A DNA stretch of 64,000 nucleotides, taken from assembly GCF_900187375.1 (NCBI RefSeq), contig NZ_FYEW01000001.1, positions 1 through 64,000 on the forward strand, given 5' to 3'. The notes beneath the pieces were generated by a model. The model made no database searches. It was not told the origin of the DNA and worked only from the letters and a program-made list of their open reading frames with translations. Below, in pieces: positions 32,152-41,657 of this stretch (its first letter is position 1; each line of letters starts with the position of its first letter). A program made the translations under genes and the position numbers. The DNA comes from Hymenobacter gelipurpurascens. Lineage in GTDB: Bacteria; Bacteroidota; Bacteroidia; Cytophagales; Hymenobacteraceae.

Positions 32152-33297
32152 ATGCCTGCTCCTTTTTCCTCCCCTGCGCTTCCTTTCACTGGCCTACGCG
32201 TGTTGGAACTGGCTTCCGTGCTGGCCGGGCCGCAGGTAGGCCAGTTTTTCGCGGAGCTCGGCGCCGAGGTGCTGAAAGTAGAAGCCCCCGCCGGCGACGT
32301 AACGCGCACTTGGCGCACCCCGGCCGAAGCCCCGGATTCCAGTATTTCGGCCTACTTCTCCTGCGCCAACTGGGGCAAGCTTTCCGTGGTGCTGGACCTG
32401 ACTACGCCTGAAGGGCAGGCGGAAATCCAGCGCCTCGTAGGCCACTCCGATATCGTGCTGGCCAGCTACAAACCCGGCGACGCCGAGAAGCTGGGCGTCG
32501 ATTATGCGGCGTTATCGATTCAGAATCCAACACTGATTTACGGCCACATCACGGGCTATGGCCCCAGCGTAAACCGCGCCGGCTACGATGCGGTGCTGCA
32601 AGCCGAAGCGGGCTTCATGCACCTCAACACCCTGCCCGGCCAGGAACCCCTCAAGATGCCGGTGGCTATGGTAGACCTACTCACGGCGCATCAACTCAAG
32701 GAGGGCCTGCTCACGGCGCTCTATCGGCGTGAGCGAACTGGCCTGGGCGCGCTGGTGCAGGTCTCGTTGCTGGAAAGCGCGCTGGCTTCTTTGGCGAATC
32801 AGGCGGCCAGCTACCTAGTTACGGGCCGAGATCCGCAGCCTATGGGCTCGGGCCACCCCAGCATTGTGCCCTACGGCACCGTGTATGAAGCCGCCGATGG
32901 CGTGCGCCTGCTGCTGGCCGTAGGCGCCGACCGCCAATTTCAGCAGCTCTGCGCCGTGCTAGGCCACCCCGAGTGGGCCGATGATGCTCGGTTTCAATCT
33001 AACAAAGCCCGCGTGACACACCGTACAGAGCTGGAAGAGCTGCTGCGCCAGCAAATTGCACTGGTAGCCGGGGAGGAGTTTCTGCAGGAGTTGGAAAAAC
33101 GACAGGTGCCGGCCGGTGCGGTGCGCACGGTAGGAGAGGCGCTGGGCCACCCATCGGCCCACGAAATGCTGCTGCCGGCTACTGCTGAGTTTCCGCACCA
33201 AGGCTTGCGCACGGTGGCTTTCCGCAGTGATGCGTGGCCCGTAAGCACAGAGTTGCCTGCTCCTCCACCATTGGGCAATCGGCTTGCCGACGCGTAA
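32152..33297 (+). CDS. Class III (CaiB/BaiF) CoA transferase
   Basis: 381 residues. LRVLELASVLAGPQVGQFFAELGAEVLKVE is the family's start, YGHITGYGP and GYDAVLQAEAGFMHLNTLPG carry the conserved middle, with the catalytic Asp expected in the segment around MVDLLTAHQLKEGLLTALY. Members move CoA between acyl groups (formyl/oxalyl, carnitine, mesaconyl and others) or act as racemases. The substrate cannot be deduced. It lies 17 bp after the ABC ATPase gene. Confidence 0.9.
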   Translation: MPAPFSSPALPFTGLRVLELASVLAGPQVGQFFAELGAEVLKVEAPAGDVTRTWRTPAEAPDSSISAYFSCANWGKLSVVLDLTTPEGQAEIQRLVGHSDIVLASYKPGDAEKLGVDYAALSIQNPTLIYGHITGYGPSVNRAGYDAVLQAEAGFMHLNTLPGQEPLKMPVAMVDLLTAHQLKEGLLTALYRRERTGLGALVQVSLLESALASLANQAASYLVTGRDPQPMGSGHPSIVPYGTVYEAADGVRLLLAVGADRQFQQLCAVLGHPEWADDARFQSNKARVTHRTELEELLRQQIALVAGEEFLQELEKRQVPAGAVRTVGEALGHPSAHEMLLPATAEFPHQGLRTVAFRSDAWPVSTELPAPPPLGNRLADA

Positions 33298-33486
33298 TAA
33301 TTGCTGCAGCCTCGCCCACAATACCGTGTGTTGGCCGGCATGGGCTGCAGGCAACCGAAACTCCCAGGCGGCTACTTTGCGTAGGTACTAGCGTCTGGCA
33401 GTACAAGGGTGTGGCCTGGGCCGCATCAGAAACTGAAATTTCACTTATTCCGGTGTGCCTTGTTGGGTGCGCCTTTTCTTCTTTGC

Positions 33487-34335
33487 ATGGACGAAACGCC
33501 CCATACCTCCGCCGCCAATTCTGTCTCTCCAGCTCACCTGCACGATGACACGCCCGGCGCTCCGGCCATAAATACTGGCACCGGCTCGCCCAACACCGAC
33601 AACGCCAAGCCCAACGAAGCGGGCTCCCCCGGCGAGGCGCCCACCGACCGCCTGGACCTGATTTTTGAGGGCCTGAAGCAGAAATCATCCGCCAAGCAGG
33701 CCATTTACCGCAACACCCTCAACACCTTCGATACGCTTCGGATGGTGTCGCAGGAGCTGGTGGTGGAGCTGAGCCGCCGCATTACGCCCGTCGATAACAC
33801 CGTGATAATCGAGTATCGGCCGGTGAATGAGATGGAGTTTCACATCCGGTTCTCCGGCGATTTGCTGGTATTTGTGCTGCACTCCAACATCGTCACTTTC
33901 CCCGACGACTACGGCCCCATGCCCACCAAATACGTGGAAGAGGACTTCCGCCGGCGCTTCTTCGGGCACATCATGGCCTACAACTTCACCGCCGACAGCA
34001 TCAAGTACCAGCGCATGAACGACCCCGGCTACCTCGTAGGCCGGTTGCTCATCAATATCGATAACCACTATTTCCTGGAAGGCGTGCAGCAGCTGGAACT
34101 GCCCGACAACGACATGTCGGACAACAAAGTCACAGCCGATGGCCTAAAGCTATTCGTGGAAAGCGCCATGATTGCCGCCGTCAACAACGACCTGATTGCG
34201 CCGCCGCTGGATGATATCCAGAAAATCAGCGTGAAGCAGAAGCTGGAAAACCAGCAAGTAAGCCGCGCCAGCAAAGTGGGCTTCAGTTTCTCCCGAGAGG
34301 AGCGCCACCAAAACATCGACGGCCTGCCTTATTAA
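33487..34335 (+). CDS. Conserved hypothetical protein
   Basis: About 282 residues from ATG 33487 (MDETPHTSAANS). The first ~55 residues are Pro/Ala/Ser/Asn-rich and probably disordered. From residue ~57 there is a compact globular domain, with DLIFEGLKQKSSAKQAIYRNTLNTF, EYRPVNEMEFHIRFSGDLLVFVLHSN and a C-terminal SFSREERHQNIDGLPY. No membrane segments or catalytic signature are seen. It looks like a conserved cytoplasmic protein of Hymenobacter-type bacteria with no assigned role. Confidence 0.75.
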   Translation: MDETPHTSAANSVSPAHLHDDTPGAPAINTGTGSPNTDNAKPNEAGSPGEAPTDRLDLIFEGLKQKSSAKQAIYRNTLNTFDTLRMVSQELVVELSRRITPVDNTVIIEYRPVNEMEFHIRFSGDLLVFVLHSNIVTFPDDYGPMPTKYVEEDFRRRFFGHIMAYNFTADSIKYQRMNDPGYLVGRLLINIDNHYFLEGVQQLELPDNDMSDNKVTADGLKLFVESAMIAAVNNDLIAPPLDDIQKISVKQKLENQQVSRASKVGFSFSREERHQNIDGLPY

Positions 34336-34625
34336 GAGGTGAGATGGTGAACTAGCGAACTAGTGAATTTGCTGTGCGACTGGCCTAGACTGCGCGGTAA
34401 GCCTGTCATTGCGAGCGGAGCGACGCAATCCTTCCTTGTCTTTGCACGAAACATTGACCTATTCAAAAGCCCTTACTTCCACACAGGAAATAAGGGCTTT
34501 GAGTTTATGAAAGCTCCTAACTGTGAAAAGGAACGATTGCTTCGTCGTGCCTCCTCGCAATGACAGGGCTAGAGTGGCCTACAGCCCATCAAATTCACCA
34601 TTTCACTAGTTCACCACTTCACCTT
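34336..34625. repeat. Three-level nested inverted repeat filling a convergent gap
   Basis: The whole interval between two convergent stops is palindromic. Outer arms: 34336-34371 and 34590-34625 (GGTGAACTAG... and complement, imperfect). Middle arms: 34402-34431 and 34535-34567 (GTCATTGCGAGCGGAGCGAC and its near-complement, REP family 2). Inner hairpin: 34466-34480 with 34486-34500 (AAAGCCCTTA and TAAGGGCTTT ends), a possible terminator. Confidence 0.8.
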
Positions 34626-35603
34626 CTACCGCCGCGAATAGCCTACTTTTTCGCGCACTTTGTTCAGGACTTCGGAGCCGTAGGCCTGGGCTTTGCGGGC
34701 ACCTTCGGCCAGCTTGCGGTCTATTTCCGGTAGGTTGTTAATGTAGAAGTTGAACTGCTCACGTTCCGTAGCAAAGCGGGTTTTAATCACTTCAAACAGC
34801 GCCTGCTTGGCGTGGCCGTAGCCGTAGCCGCCATTGAGGTAGTTCTGGCGCATGGTTTCCACATCGGCCGGAGAGGCTAGCAGGGAGTAGAGCTTGAACG
34901 TGGTGTCCGTTTCTGGGTTCTTGGGAGCTTCGAGCGGCGTGCTGTCCGATACGATGTTCTTAATGTTTTTCAGCAGCGCTTTGTCGTCGGCGAAGATATC
35001 AATGATGTTGCCGTAGCTTTTGCTCATCTTCTGGCCGTCCAGGCCAGGTACGGTCATCAGCTCCGCATCTACGCGCGACTGCGGCAATACAAAGGTTTCG
35101 CCGTAGCGGTTGTTAAACGCCGAGGCTATGTCGCGGGCAATTTCCAGGTGTTGGATCTGGTCTTTCCCCACCGGCACCACTTCGGCATCGTAGAGCAGAA
35201 TATCGGCCGCCATTAGCACGGGATACGTGAACAGGCCCGCATTTACATCCGACAGTCGGTCCGACTTATCCTTGAACGAGTGGGCGTTGGCCAGCATCGG
35301 GAACGGCGTGAAGCACGAGAGGTACCACGTCAGCTCCGTCACTTGCGGCACATCCGACTGGCGGTAGAACATGTTTTTGTCCGTATCGAAGCCGCAGGCC
35401 AGCCACGAGGCCGCTACCGCGTACGTGTTCTGGCGGAGAAGCTCCGCGTCGCGTACGGTCGTGAGGGAGTGCAAGTCAGCAATGAACAACAGCGACTCAT
35501 TCGTGCTGCTTTTCGACAGCTCAATGGCCGGAAGGATGGCGCCGAGTAGGTTGCCCAGGTGCGGGCGGCCAGTGCTTTGGATGCCGGTGAGAATGCGGGA
35601 CAT
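34626..35603 (-). CDS. trpS: Tryptophanyl-tRNA synthetase
   Basis: 325 residues, class I synthetase charging tRNA-Trp. MSRILTGIQSTGRPHLGNLLGAI carries the HIGH-like site (GRPHLGN, 12-18), VPVGKDQIQHLEIARDIA contacts ATP, and GQKMSKSYGN is the KMSKS loop. Length is normal. Only 7 bp separate its start from the stop of the secreted protein gene 35611-36264, so they are probably cotranscribed although functionally unrelated. Confidence 0.97.
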   Translation of the reverse strand: MSRILTGIQSTGRPHLGNLLGAILPAIELSKSSTNESLLFIADLHSLTTVRDAELLRQNTYAVAASWLACGFDTDKNMFYRQSDVPQVTELTWYLSCFTPFPMLANAHSFKDKSDRLSDVNAGLFTYPVLMAADILLYDAEVVPVGKDQIQHLEIARDIASAFNNRYGETFVLPQSRVDAELMTVPGLDGQKMSKSYGNIIDIFADDKALLKNIKNIVSDSTPLEAPKNPETDTTFKLYSLLASPADVETMRQNYLNGGYGYGHAKQALFEVIKTRFATEREQFNFYINNLPEIDRKLAEGARKAQAYGSEVLNKVREKVGYSRR

Positions 35604-35610
35604 AAGAAAG

Positions 35611-36264
35611 TCAGTTGGAAGTACTAGAGGTGAGCAGTTCGTATTTCTGCCCCGAATTGAGTGCCCTTATAAGCTTTGGCAACTCATATGTAGTGATGCT
35701 GCGGTTCTGGATTAACTGCACTAAGTCGGGGCGTTGGGCAACGTAGGGCAACAGATCCTCTCGAAAATGAGCCCCACCACCGGTAAACCAGCTCCCTTGA
35801 ATAGCCAAAACCGAAGTGCCCCTAGCCCAGCGCAATAAATACACTTCATTCTGGGACTGACCACCTGTCATAACGCCTCCTGTATTCATGGCTGGGGCAC
35901 CCGTTGTGAATGCGTAACGCATCAGAACTACTTGGCCACTGTCAAGTTGCTCTACGAAAGCCTGTTCGACTACAGAGTCATACAGCCCCTGTTTTACTTC
36001 AAAGTCACAAGCTACAGTATAGGTGCGCTTTTCTATTCGAAAAGAATGTACTGCTTCTGGAGTCAGCTTGGTGCTTTTACCCTTATCATCTTTAACTAAT
36101 AGGATGGTACTGCTCTTAAGCTTCAACTGACCATCCATTCGATGAGTACGGTCATTCAGCAACACATAGGAACCTGGCTTGTACGTGTTGAAAGGTTGTA
36201 TTTGGGCGGTAGCAACCCGAGCAGAGAATAAACCTACAAGAGGGAGTAGGAGAAGAAAGCGCAT
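35611..36264 (-). CDS. Hypothetical exported protein
   Basis: 217 residues with a Sec signal (MRFLLLLPLVGLFSARVATAQ, cleavage after ATA). The mature part has KPGSYVLLNDRTHRMDGQLKLKSSTILLVKDDKGKSTKLTPEAVHSFRI, a beta-rich domain, and a C-terminal helical segment. No family recognised; it looks like a Bacteroidota periplasmic protein. It is AT-richer than its neighbours. Lies 7 bp upstream of trpS. Confidence 0.75.
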   Translation of the reverse strand: MRFLLLLPLVGLFSARVATAQIQPFNTYKPGSYVLLNDRTHRMDGQLKLKSSTILLVKDDKGKSTKLTPEAVHSFRIEKRTYTVACDFEVKQGLYDSVVEQAFVEQLDSGQVVLMRYAFTTGAPAMNTGGVMTGGQSQNEVYLLRWARGTSVLAIQGSWFTGGGAHFREDLLPYVAQRPDLVQLIQNRSITTYELPKLIRALNSGQKYELLTSSTSN

Positions 36265-36298
36265 TCGAAGGAATTATATGCTTGTTGGATACTGCGTA

Positions 36299-37048
36299 TT
36301 ACACACTAACATTCGCTGCGGCTTCCTGCTGTAGCTCCGTGGTTTCCTCCTGGCCCAGATAGCGGTCAATGAGGAAGTGCGCGAGGTACAGCACAGGGGT
36401 CAGCAGAATTGCTGCCGCGAATTTATACCAGTAATTGGTGTTGGCCACGCTCAGGACCTGATCCAGCGTCCAGTTTCCGAACAGGTAGAAAGCCACATAC
36501 AGCACCACAAATGAATCGACAAGTTGGGAAACGAGCGTGGAGCCCGTGGCACGCAGCCACACAAAGCGGCCCCCGGTAACGCGCCGTATCAGCTGGAAAA
36601 TGGTGGCGTCCAGCACCTGCCCAATCCCGAAGGCTGTAATGGAACCCGCAATAATGCCCAGGCCCTGCCGAAAAATACTTTGGTAGGCATAGTCGATGTT
36701 GAAGGGGCGGCCTTCCGCATCGGTCTTGTTGACATCAAGCCAGAAAGCGGCGGGCGGCAGCTTGGTAGTGGCATAAATCACGAGGAACGCGAACAGAATG
36801 AGGCCTACGGTGAGGTAGCTCACGCGTAAGACCCCCGCCTTGCCAAAATACTCATTGATAATATCCGTCGTGACGAACACCACGGGCCAAATGAGCACGC
36901 CTGCCGTGAGGTTGCCGGGCAAGCCCATCAGGGCATCAACGGAGAAAATCTTGACGCCAATGATTTCGGCCAGCAGAGCATTTACAATGAAAATACCGCT
37001 GAGAACAAGGTAGAGCTGCTGTTTTTTGTGCGTAAAAGAGTGAGGCAT
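36299..37048 (-). CDS. Queuosine precursor transporter (YhhQ/VUT family)
   Basis: 249 residues and about seven helices. LLAEIIGVKIFSV and VVFVTTDIINEYFG carry the family motif (conserved TDIINE), and GQVLDATIFQLIRRVTG and GSTLVSQLVDSFVVLYVAF are the second half. Members import 7-cyano-7-deazaguanine or related queuine precursors for tRNA modification. No other queuosine gene is adjacent. Confidence 0.9.
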   Translation of the reverse strand: MPHSFTHKKQQLYLVLSGIFIVNALLAEIIGVKIFSVDALMGLPGNLTAGVLIWPVVFVTTDIINEYFGKAGVLRVSYLTVGLILFAFLVIYATTKLPPAAFWLDVNKTDAEGRPFNIDYAYQSIFRQGLGIIAGSITAFGIGQVLDATIFQLIRRVTGGRFVWLRATGSTLVSQLVDSFVVLYVAFYLFGNWTLDQVLSVANTNYWYKFAAAILLTPVLYLAHFLIDRYLGQEETTELQQEAAANVSV

Positions 37049-37175
37049 GCGCGCAGGAATGAGGGGAGGTAGAAACGCAGATAGTGCCGTATTGCCAAGT
37101 AAGCAAGGCTGATTCGGGCGTTTGATTCGGCTAAGAACTGGCCTAGGCTCAAATCGTTTTATTTCCTGCCCCCAC

Positions 37176-38108
37176 TTACTCCGCTAGCTGCACAGTGAGG
37201 CCTTCTACGGCCAGCTCTGTCCACTCAAACATGGTTTTGGCTTCGGCCAGCAGCGGCTGTAAGTCGCGGTAACGAGACGAAAAGTGGCCTATGAGTAAGC
37301 GGTGCACCTGCGCTTTTCGGGCCAGCAGACCCGCCTGGCGCGCCGTGGAGTGGTGCGTGGTGTGGGCCCGGTCGCGCAAATCGTCCATAAAAGTGGCCTC
37401 GTGGTAGAGCAGATCAACGCCGCGCACCAAGTCGGCGAGGCTCTCTGTGTAGAGCGTATCGGAGCAGTAGGCGTAGCTGCGGGCGCGCTTGGGCTGGGTT
37501 GTTACGTCGGCATTCAGCGCCACTACCTGGTTGTTTTCGTCGAACACGTCTTCGCCGAGCGTAAGGGCAGTCAGCTGAGTAGGCGTCAGGCCCGCGGGCA
37601 GCCGCTCGGAGAGCAGCCGGCGGCGCTTAGGCTTTTCCCGAAATAGGAATCCGCAGCACGGAATACGGTGGCGCATGGGCAAAGTGTGTACCGTCACGTA
37701 CTTGTCCTCAAAAATCTGGGCGTGCTGCGTGGTATCAATGGCCGTGAACTCCAGCTCGAAGTTGAGGTGCGTGTAGGAGTGTCGAAACTGCATGGTCAGC
37801 ACTTCATCAAGCCCTGCAGGCCCAAACAGCCGCAGTGGCTCGGTGCGGCCGTTGAGGTGCATGGTACCCAGCAGCCCGAATAGCCCGAAGAAATGGTCGC
37901 CGTGGAGGTGGCTGATAAAAATGGTATGGATACGCTGATGGCGGATTTTCTGCTCCATCAGACGCCGTTGGGTGCCCTCGCCACAGTCGATCAGGTACTG
38001 GGTACCGCTCACCGTGAGCACCTGGGCCGTGTGGTGGCGGTCCATGAACGGGGTGGCGGAGGCACTGCCCAGAATTTTCAGCTCAAAATCCAAAATGGCT
38101 TGCGGCAA
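37176..38108 (-). CDS. rnz: Ribonuclease Z
   Basis: 310 residues. Metallo-beta-lactamase fold RNase Z, which trims the 3' trailer of tRNA precursors. KILGSASATP at the start, the dinuclear zinc motif SHLHGDH (H67-H72), MRHRIPCCGFLF with another ligand, and the C-terminal IGHFSSRY. Length fits the short bacterial form. Confidence 0.93.
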   Translation of the reverse strand: MPQAILDFELKILGSASATPFMDRHHTAQVLTVSGTQYLIDCGEGTQRRLMEQKIRHQRIHTIFISHLHGDHFFGLFGLLGTMHLNGRTEPLRLFGPAGLDEVLTMQFRHSYTHLNFELEFTAIDTTQHAQIFEDKYVTVHTLPMRHRIPCCGFLFREKPKRRRLLSERLPAGLTPTQLTALTLGEDVFDENNQVVALNADVTTQPKRARSYAYCSDTLYTESLADLVRGVDLLYHEATFMDDLRDRAHTTHHSTARQAGLLARKAQVHRLLIGHFSSRYRDLQPLLAEAKTMFEWTELAVEGLTVQLAE

Positions 38109-38180
38109 GTGGGCTAGGCCACCAGCGGTTAAATGATAAATAGAAAGAGCGGCCTTCTATAGGCCTAAGCCAAAAGAAAA

Positions 38181-38233
38181 AGCTGCTGGCCGGTAGCCGT
38201 CAGCAAAAGACTAACAGCTAACAGCCAACAGCT
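38181..38233 (-). terminator. Terminator of the STAS gene
   Basis: AGCTGCTGGC at 38181-38190 and GCCAACAGCT at 38224-38233 pair with one mismatch. On the minus strand the stem runs into TTTTTC. Between 38205 and 38242 is a short tandem series of AACAGC units. Confidence 0.55.
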
Positions 38234-38251
38234 TCACAGCCTTACGAAAAG

Positions 38252-38626
38252 CTATTCTTTGCTGGTCAGGTCCCGCTCGATGGCGTGGAGGAAAATCCGG
38301 TCGATACCTTCTTCTACGGTAGGCAGAATGTGCAGAACCGACTCCAATTTGGAGATAGTAATGAGCTTCATCACGTGGTCTTGCAGGCCGGTAAGAACCA
38401 GTAGGCCACCCGTTGAGTTGCACAAGCGGTTAGCAATCAGGATAGAGCTAAGGCCCGACGAATCCGTGTACTTCACATTGCTGAGGTCGAGGATGAGGTT
38501 GTTGATACCCTCGGCATTAAGCTTCACGAATTCCGACTTCAGATCGGGCGCGACAGTAGTGTCGAGCTTCTTTTCGTCAATCGTGATAATCGTGTAGGTT
38601 TCTTTTTTATCTATGGAGTACTTCAT
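38252..38626 (-). CDS. STAS-domain anti-sigma factor antagonist-like protein
   Basis: 124 residues, one STAS domain. The phosphorylatable serine lies in TDSSGLSSIL (S56/S57), as in SpoIIAA and RsbV, where a partner serine kinase modifies it to control release of a sigma factor. Here no kinase or sigma gene is adjacent, which is common for stand-alone STAS proteins in Bacteroidota. It has a promoter at 38658-38665 and its own terminator. Confidence 0.88.
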   Translation of the reverse strand: MKYSIDKKETYTIITIDEKKLDTTVAPDLKSEFVKLNAEGINNLILDLSNVKYTDSSGLSSILIANRLCNSTGGLLVLTGLQDHVMKLITISKLESVLHILPTVEEGIDRIFLHAIERDLTSKE

Positions 38627-38657
38627 ACCGGCGGTCGTTCGGTGTTTATGGGAATTG

Positions 38658-38665
38658 CGAAGGTA
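38658..38665 (-). promoter_or_regulatory. -7 element TACCTTCG for the STAS gene
   Basis: Minus-strand TACCTTCG, one base off TAnnTTTG, 31 bp before the ATG at 38626. Confidence 0.45.
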
Positions 38666-38735
38666 ACAAAAAAACTATTCGTGCACTGCAGGGTCGGCAA
38701 TGGACAATCGGGAGAAATAAAAGCTGCATAAGCCG

Positions 38736-39557
38736 TTATTGTTTCCCGGAAAAGGCAAAAGTTAGGGTACTCCAGGTGCTCTGCCAGTCGGCTTGAGTGC
38801 GGTTGGACGAGGGAACCATCCGCACGGTACTTATCAAATAATGGCCGGGACTTAGTAATCGTAACAGCACGCGTCCGTTTTGGTTACTGTGGAGCTGTAG
38901 CGGCGGCTGAGCCGGAGAAACACCCCGCTGCCACACGCGCACCAGCTGCCCAGCCACGGGGCGGCCTTCGGCCAGGACTCGCAAGGTAATAGACATTCCC
39001 GGTTTGAGAAAATATGGGTTCTGCTCCGGCAAAATTTCAAGCGCTAGGCCAGTCGGGCGACTCCAGGCGCGGGCCGTATCGGAGGGCACGGGGGCACCTA
39101 CTTGCAGCAGGGTAGTGGCACAGCGGCGGTAGGCCTCCCGCGCCGGCTTCTCTGCCTCGCCGCGCTCTTTGCGCTGAGCCAGCACGTGTTCCAGGCCCTC
39201 CGCCCGCAGATACGCTGCAAACGGCTGGGGCTCCATCGTCAGGAAGGCATTGTCGGTAGCCAGGGCCACCAGGTGGGTGCCGGGCTGCCGGAACGTGAGC
39301 GTAGTCTGTAGCGTGTCGGCGGCGGGGCTGGTGAGGTCCTGTAGGCCAGTGGGGGTAGCGTGCAGCAGTTGGGTAATGCGCCTGGCGTGGCCCTTCCAGT
39401 GGGTGCCCCGGAAGTTTTCGCCCGTGAATATCCGCACCTGCATGGTTGTACCGGGCAACACCGTAAACTGCGCAGGCTCCAGCCAGAACTCGCGCGCTAC
39501 CACCGTGCCGGCTAGCAGCACAAACGGGAGCACAAGCAGGCGGGAAACACGCTTCAT
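38736..39557 (-). CDS. DUF4198-like exported protein
   Basis: 273 residues from ATG 39557. The signal is MKRVSRLLVLPFVLLAGTVVA. The mature protein begins REFWLEPAQFTVLPGTTMQVRIFTGENFRG, the start typical of DUF4198 (NikM-like) domains, followed by a beta-sandwich and a C-terminal carboxypeptidase-regulatory-like part (GRPVAGQLVRVWQRG, SNQNGRVLLRLLSPGHYLI). Members are periplasmic and often tied to metal transport. No transporter genes are adjacent here, so the role is unassigned. The 178-bp region up to 39735 has no gene. Confidence 0.75.
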   Translation of the reverse strand: MKRVSRLLVLPFVLLAGTVVAREFWLEPAQFTVLPGTTMQVRIFTGENFRGTHWKGHARRITQLLHATPTGLQDLTSPAADTLQTTLTFRQPGTHLVALATDNAFLTMEPQPFAAYLRAEGLEHVLAQRKERGEAEKPAREAYRRCATTLLQVGAPVPSDTARAWSRPTGLALEILPEQNPYFLKPGMSITLRVLAEGRPVAGQLVRVWQRGVSPAQPPLQLHSNQNGRVLLRLLSPGHYLISTVRMVPSSNRTQADWQSTWSTLTFAFSGKQ

Positions 39558-39709
39558 GCAGCAAAACAAGAGAGCTACTATTAAGAAATGATGAAGCTTG
39601 AGAAACGTAACTGGCCTAGCATGGTGCCGCGCCACCAATGAGCGGTTCTGCCAGTGCTAGGCCAGTAGTGCTTTCCGGGCCGCCGATAATTCGCTGCCCC
39701 GTCTGGAAA

Positions 39710-41548
39710 TTAGTAGCGTTCCAGCGCCAGGGCATAGGCCCGCTCGTAGTAGATGCGCAGATTTTTCCAGTCAAACAGCTCTGAGGAGCTTTCCACGTTG
39801 TTGCGCTGCATGATTCGCTCGCGGCGGGTGAGCTGCACAAACTCCCACAGCATTTCGGTAAGCTCCTGCGCCGATTCCTCAAAGCTTTTCTCCTGGCGGT
39901 GCACTACAAAAATGCCTTTGTCCTCGTGGTTCGCCACATTCTGGAGCACATAGTCGCCGAAGCCCGAAAGGTCGCTGGTAATGGCCGGCACGCCACGGGC
40001 GGCGCACTCCAGTGGCGTATAGCCCCAGGGCTCGTAGTAGCTCGGGAAGATGCCCAGGTGGCAGCCGCGCACAAACTGCCCGTACTCCATGCCAAACAGA
40101 GGAGAGCTAGGCGAAACAAAATCAGGGTGATACACAATCTTCACCCGGTCGTGTGCATTGTTCACCAGGTTGGCCCGGCGCACAAAGTTCAGGATGTCGT
40201 CGTTGGCATCATCGATGAGGTTGTGCGTGATAACCGGCGGCAGCGCCTTGGTTTTCCAGCTTTGCAGCGTGCGGCGGTAGCGCAGCTTCCAGTAGTCGTC
40301 TACCATGCTGCTCAGGTCGGGCAGGCGCTGGTCGGTGCTGGCGGCGGCGGCAAAGAACAGCCGCTCGCCTACCTGGCGCTCAATGGCCTCACAGGTGGCG
40401 TGCACCTCGTCCAGCACGGCCCGGCTTTGTAGCACTTGGGGGTTGATACTGTGGAACGGCCGCTTCGTGATGAAAAACATCACCACGTTGCCTTCTAGTC
40501 CACTCTGCTGCAGACGGTAGTTCAGGCGGGCCAGGGCTTCCAGCGTCAGGTCGAAGCCCTTGTTGTGGTACTCGTAACGACCGCTCGTGAACAGGTACAA
40601 GGTGTTATCCAGATCAAAGGAATAGCTCTGGAAGAAGTGCGCCATCACGAACTCGTGAATCTTCGACTTGTACTGCTGGTGCAGGTTCTGGAACTCGTGC
40701 AGGGCCACAAACCGCTCAATGTTGAGGCCGTTGGGCAGCACCGCGTCCGGAATTCTATCCAGCAAATAAATGCATTCCCGCACCGTCAGTTCACTTACCG
40801 TGGTAAAGACGTGGGAGCCGTGCGCGGCTGCCCGCTCAATAGTTACGGCCGTTTCGATGTTGAAGCGCTGCGCCTCTGCTGCCCAATCTACCTGCATGAG
40901 GTGATCGTAGAAATTGGGGTCGTTCATGGCCAGATACCGGCCTAGCAGCGTAGCGTGCGTGGTGAACACAATGTGCAGCGGCACCTGCTCGCGGCGCAGA
41001 TCCGGAATGGCCACGCCCGTCATCCACTCATGAAAATGGGCCAGCACCCGTTGCGGCGGCACCATCTCATCCGTCAGCGTCTTCAGAAACACCTTCGCCA
41101 GGTAACCGAATGCTTCTACCTGGTGCAGGAGGTCGTCGTTGTCGGGCGTCGGGATGTGGTGGTGGTCCCAGAGGTCAGCTTTGATCTGGCCCAGGCGGTC
41201 GTAGGCCTGGTAGGGGTTGATGAGCACCACGCGGGGCCGGCCCGTCACAAGCCAGATACCAATCTGAACGTCATATCCCTGGCGGCGCATTTCGCGCACG
41301 GCATTGGCATAGGGGTCTGAAGAGGTAGCTAGTTGATAGTCATCGTAGGGCTCAAACTCGCCCTGGGCCTGGTGGGCGAAGTAGGGGCCTAGCAGGCAGT
41401 ACCGCTCGTCCCAGACCTCTACAGTAGCGGGTACTTTGCTGCGGATAACGGTATAGATGCCGCCCACCTGATTGCAGACCTCCCAGGCTACTTCTACGAG
41501 CAGTGCGTCGGGCGCAATTGGTTCGGGGGAGGTAATTGGTACTTGCAT
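39710..41548 (-). CDS. GT3-type glycogen synthase
   Basis: 612 residues from ATG 41548 (MQVPITSPEPIAPDALLVEVAWEVCNQVGGIYTV). The start VAWEVCNQVGGIYTVIRSK and the C-terminal GIFPSYYEPWGYTPLECAARGVPAITSDLSGFG are hallmarks of the GT3 family known best from animal and fungal glycogen synthases. It extends alpha-1,4-glucan, probably using UDP-glucose. Bacteroidota are among the few bacteria with this enzyme instead of GlgA (GT5). It lies 109 bp downstream of the branching enzyme on the same strand, making a compact glycogen unit. No glgC is adjacent. Confidence 0.9.
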   Translation of the reverse strand: MQVPITSPEPIAPDALLVEVAWEVCNQVGGIYTVIRSKVPATVEVWDERYCLLGPYFAHQAQGEFEPYDDYQLATSSDPYANAVREMRRQGYDVQIGIWLVTGRPRVVLINPYQAYDRLGQIKADLWDHHHIPTPDNDDLLHQVEAFGYLAKVFLKTLTDEMVPPQRVLAHFHEWMTGVAIPDLRREQVPLHIVFTTHATLLGRYLAMNDPNFYDHLMQVDWAAEAQRFNIETAVTIERAAAHGSHVFTTVSELTVRECIYLLDRIPDAVLPNGLNIERFVALHEFQNLHQQYKSKIHEFVMAHFFQSYSFDLDNTLYLFTSGRYEYHNKGFDLTLEALARLNYRLQQSGLEGNVVMFFITKRPFHSINPQVLQSRAVLDEVHATCEAIERQVGERLFFAAAASTDQRLPDLSSMVDDYWKLRYRRTLQSWKTKALPPVITHNLIDDANDDILNFVRRANLVNNAHDRVKIVYHPDFVSPSSPLFGMEYGQFVRGCHLGIFPSYYEPWGYTPLECAARGVPAITSDLSGFGDYVLQNVANHEDKGIFVVHRQEKSFEESAQELTEMLWEFVQLTRRERIMQRNNVESSSELFDWKNLRIYYERAYALALERY

Positions 41549-41602
41549 GGCGGATAGTTCGAGTGGGAGTAGTGGCAAGATAAGAGGGGAAGTGAGAAAA
41601 AA

Positions 41603-41645
41603 AACGTCATGCCGCGGCAAGCGCAACATGACGTTCTCTTGGTTT
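41603..41645 (-). terminator. Hairpin between branching enzyme and glycogen synthase genes
   Basis: 9-bp arms AACGTCATG (41603-41611) and complement (41637-41645). The minus-strand side runs into TTTTTTCTC, so it may terminate part of the branching-enzyme transcript before the synthase gene. Confidence 0.55.
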
Positions 41646-41657
41646 TCAGCAGGTGGC

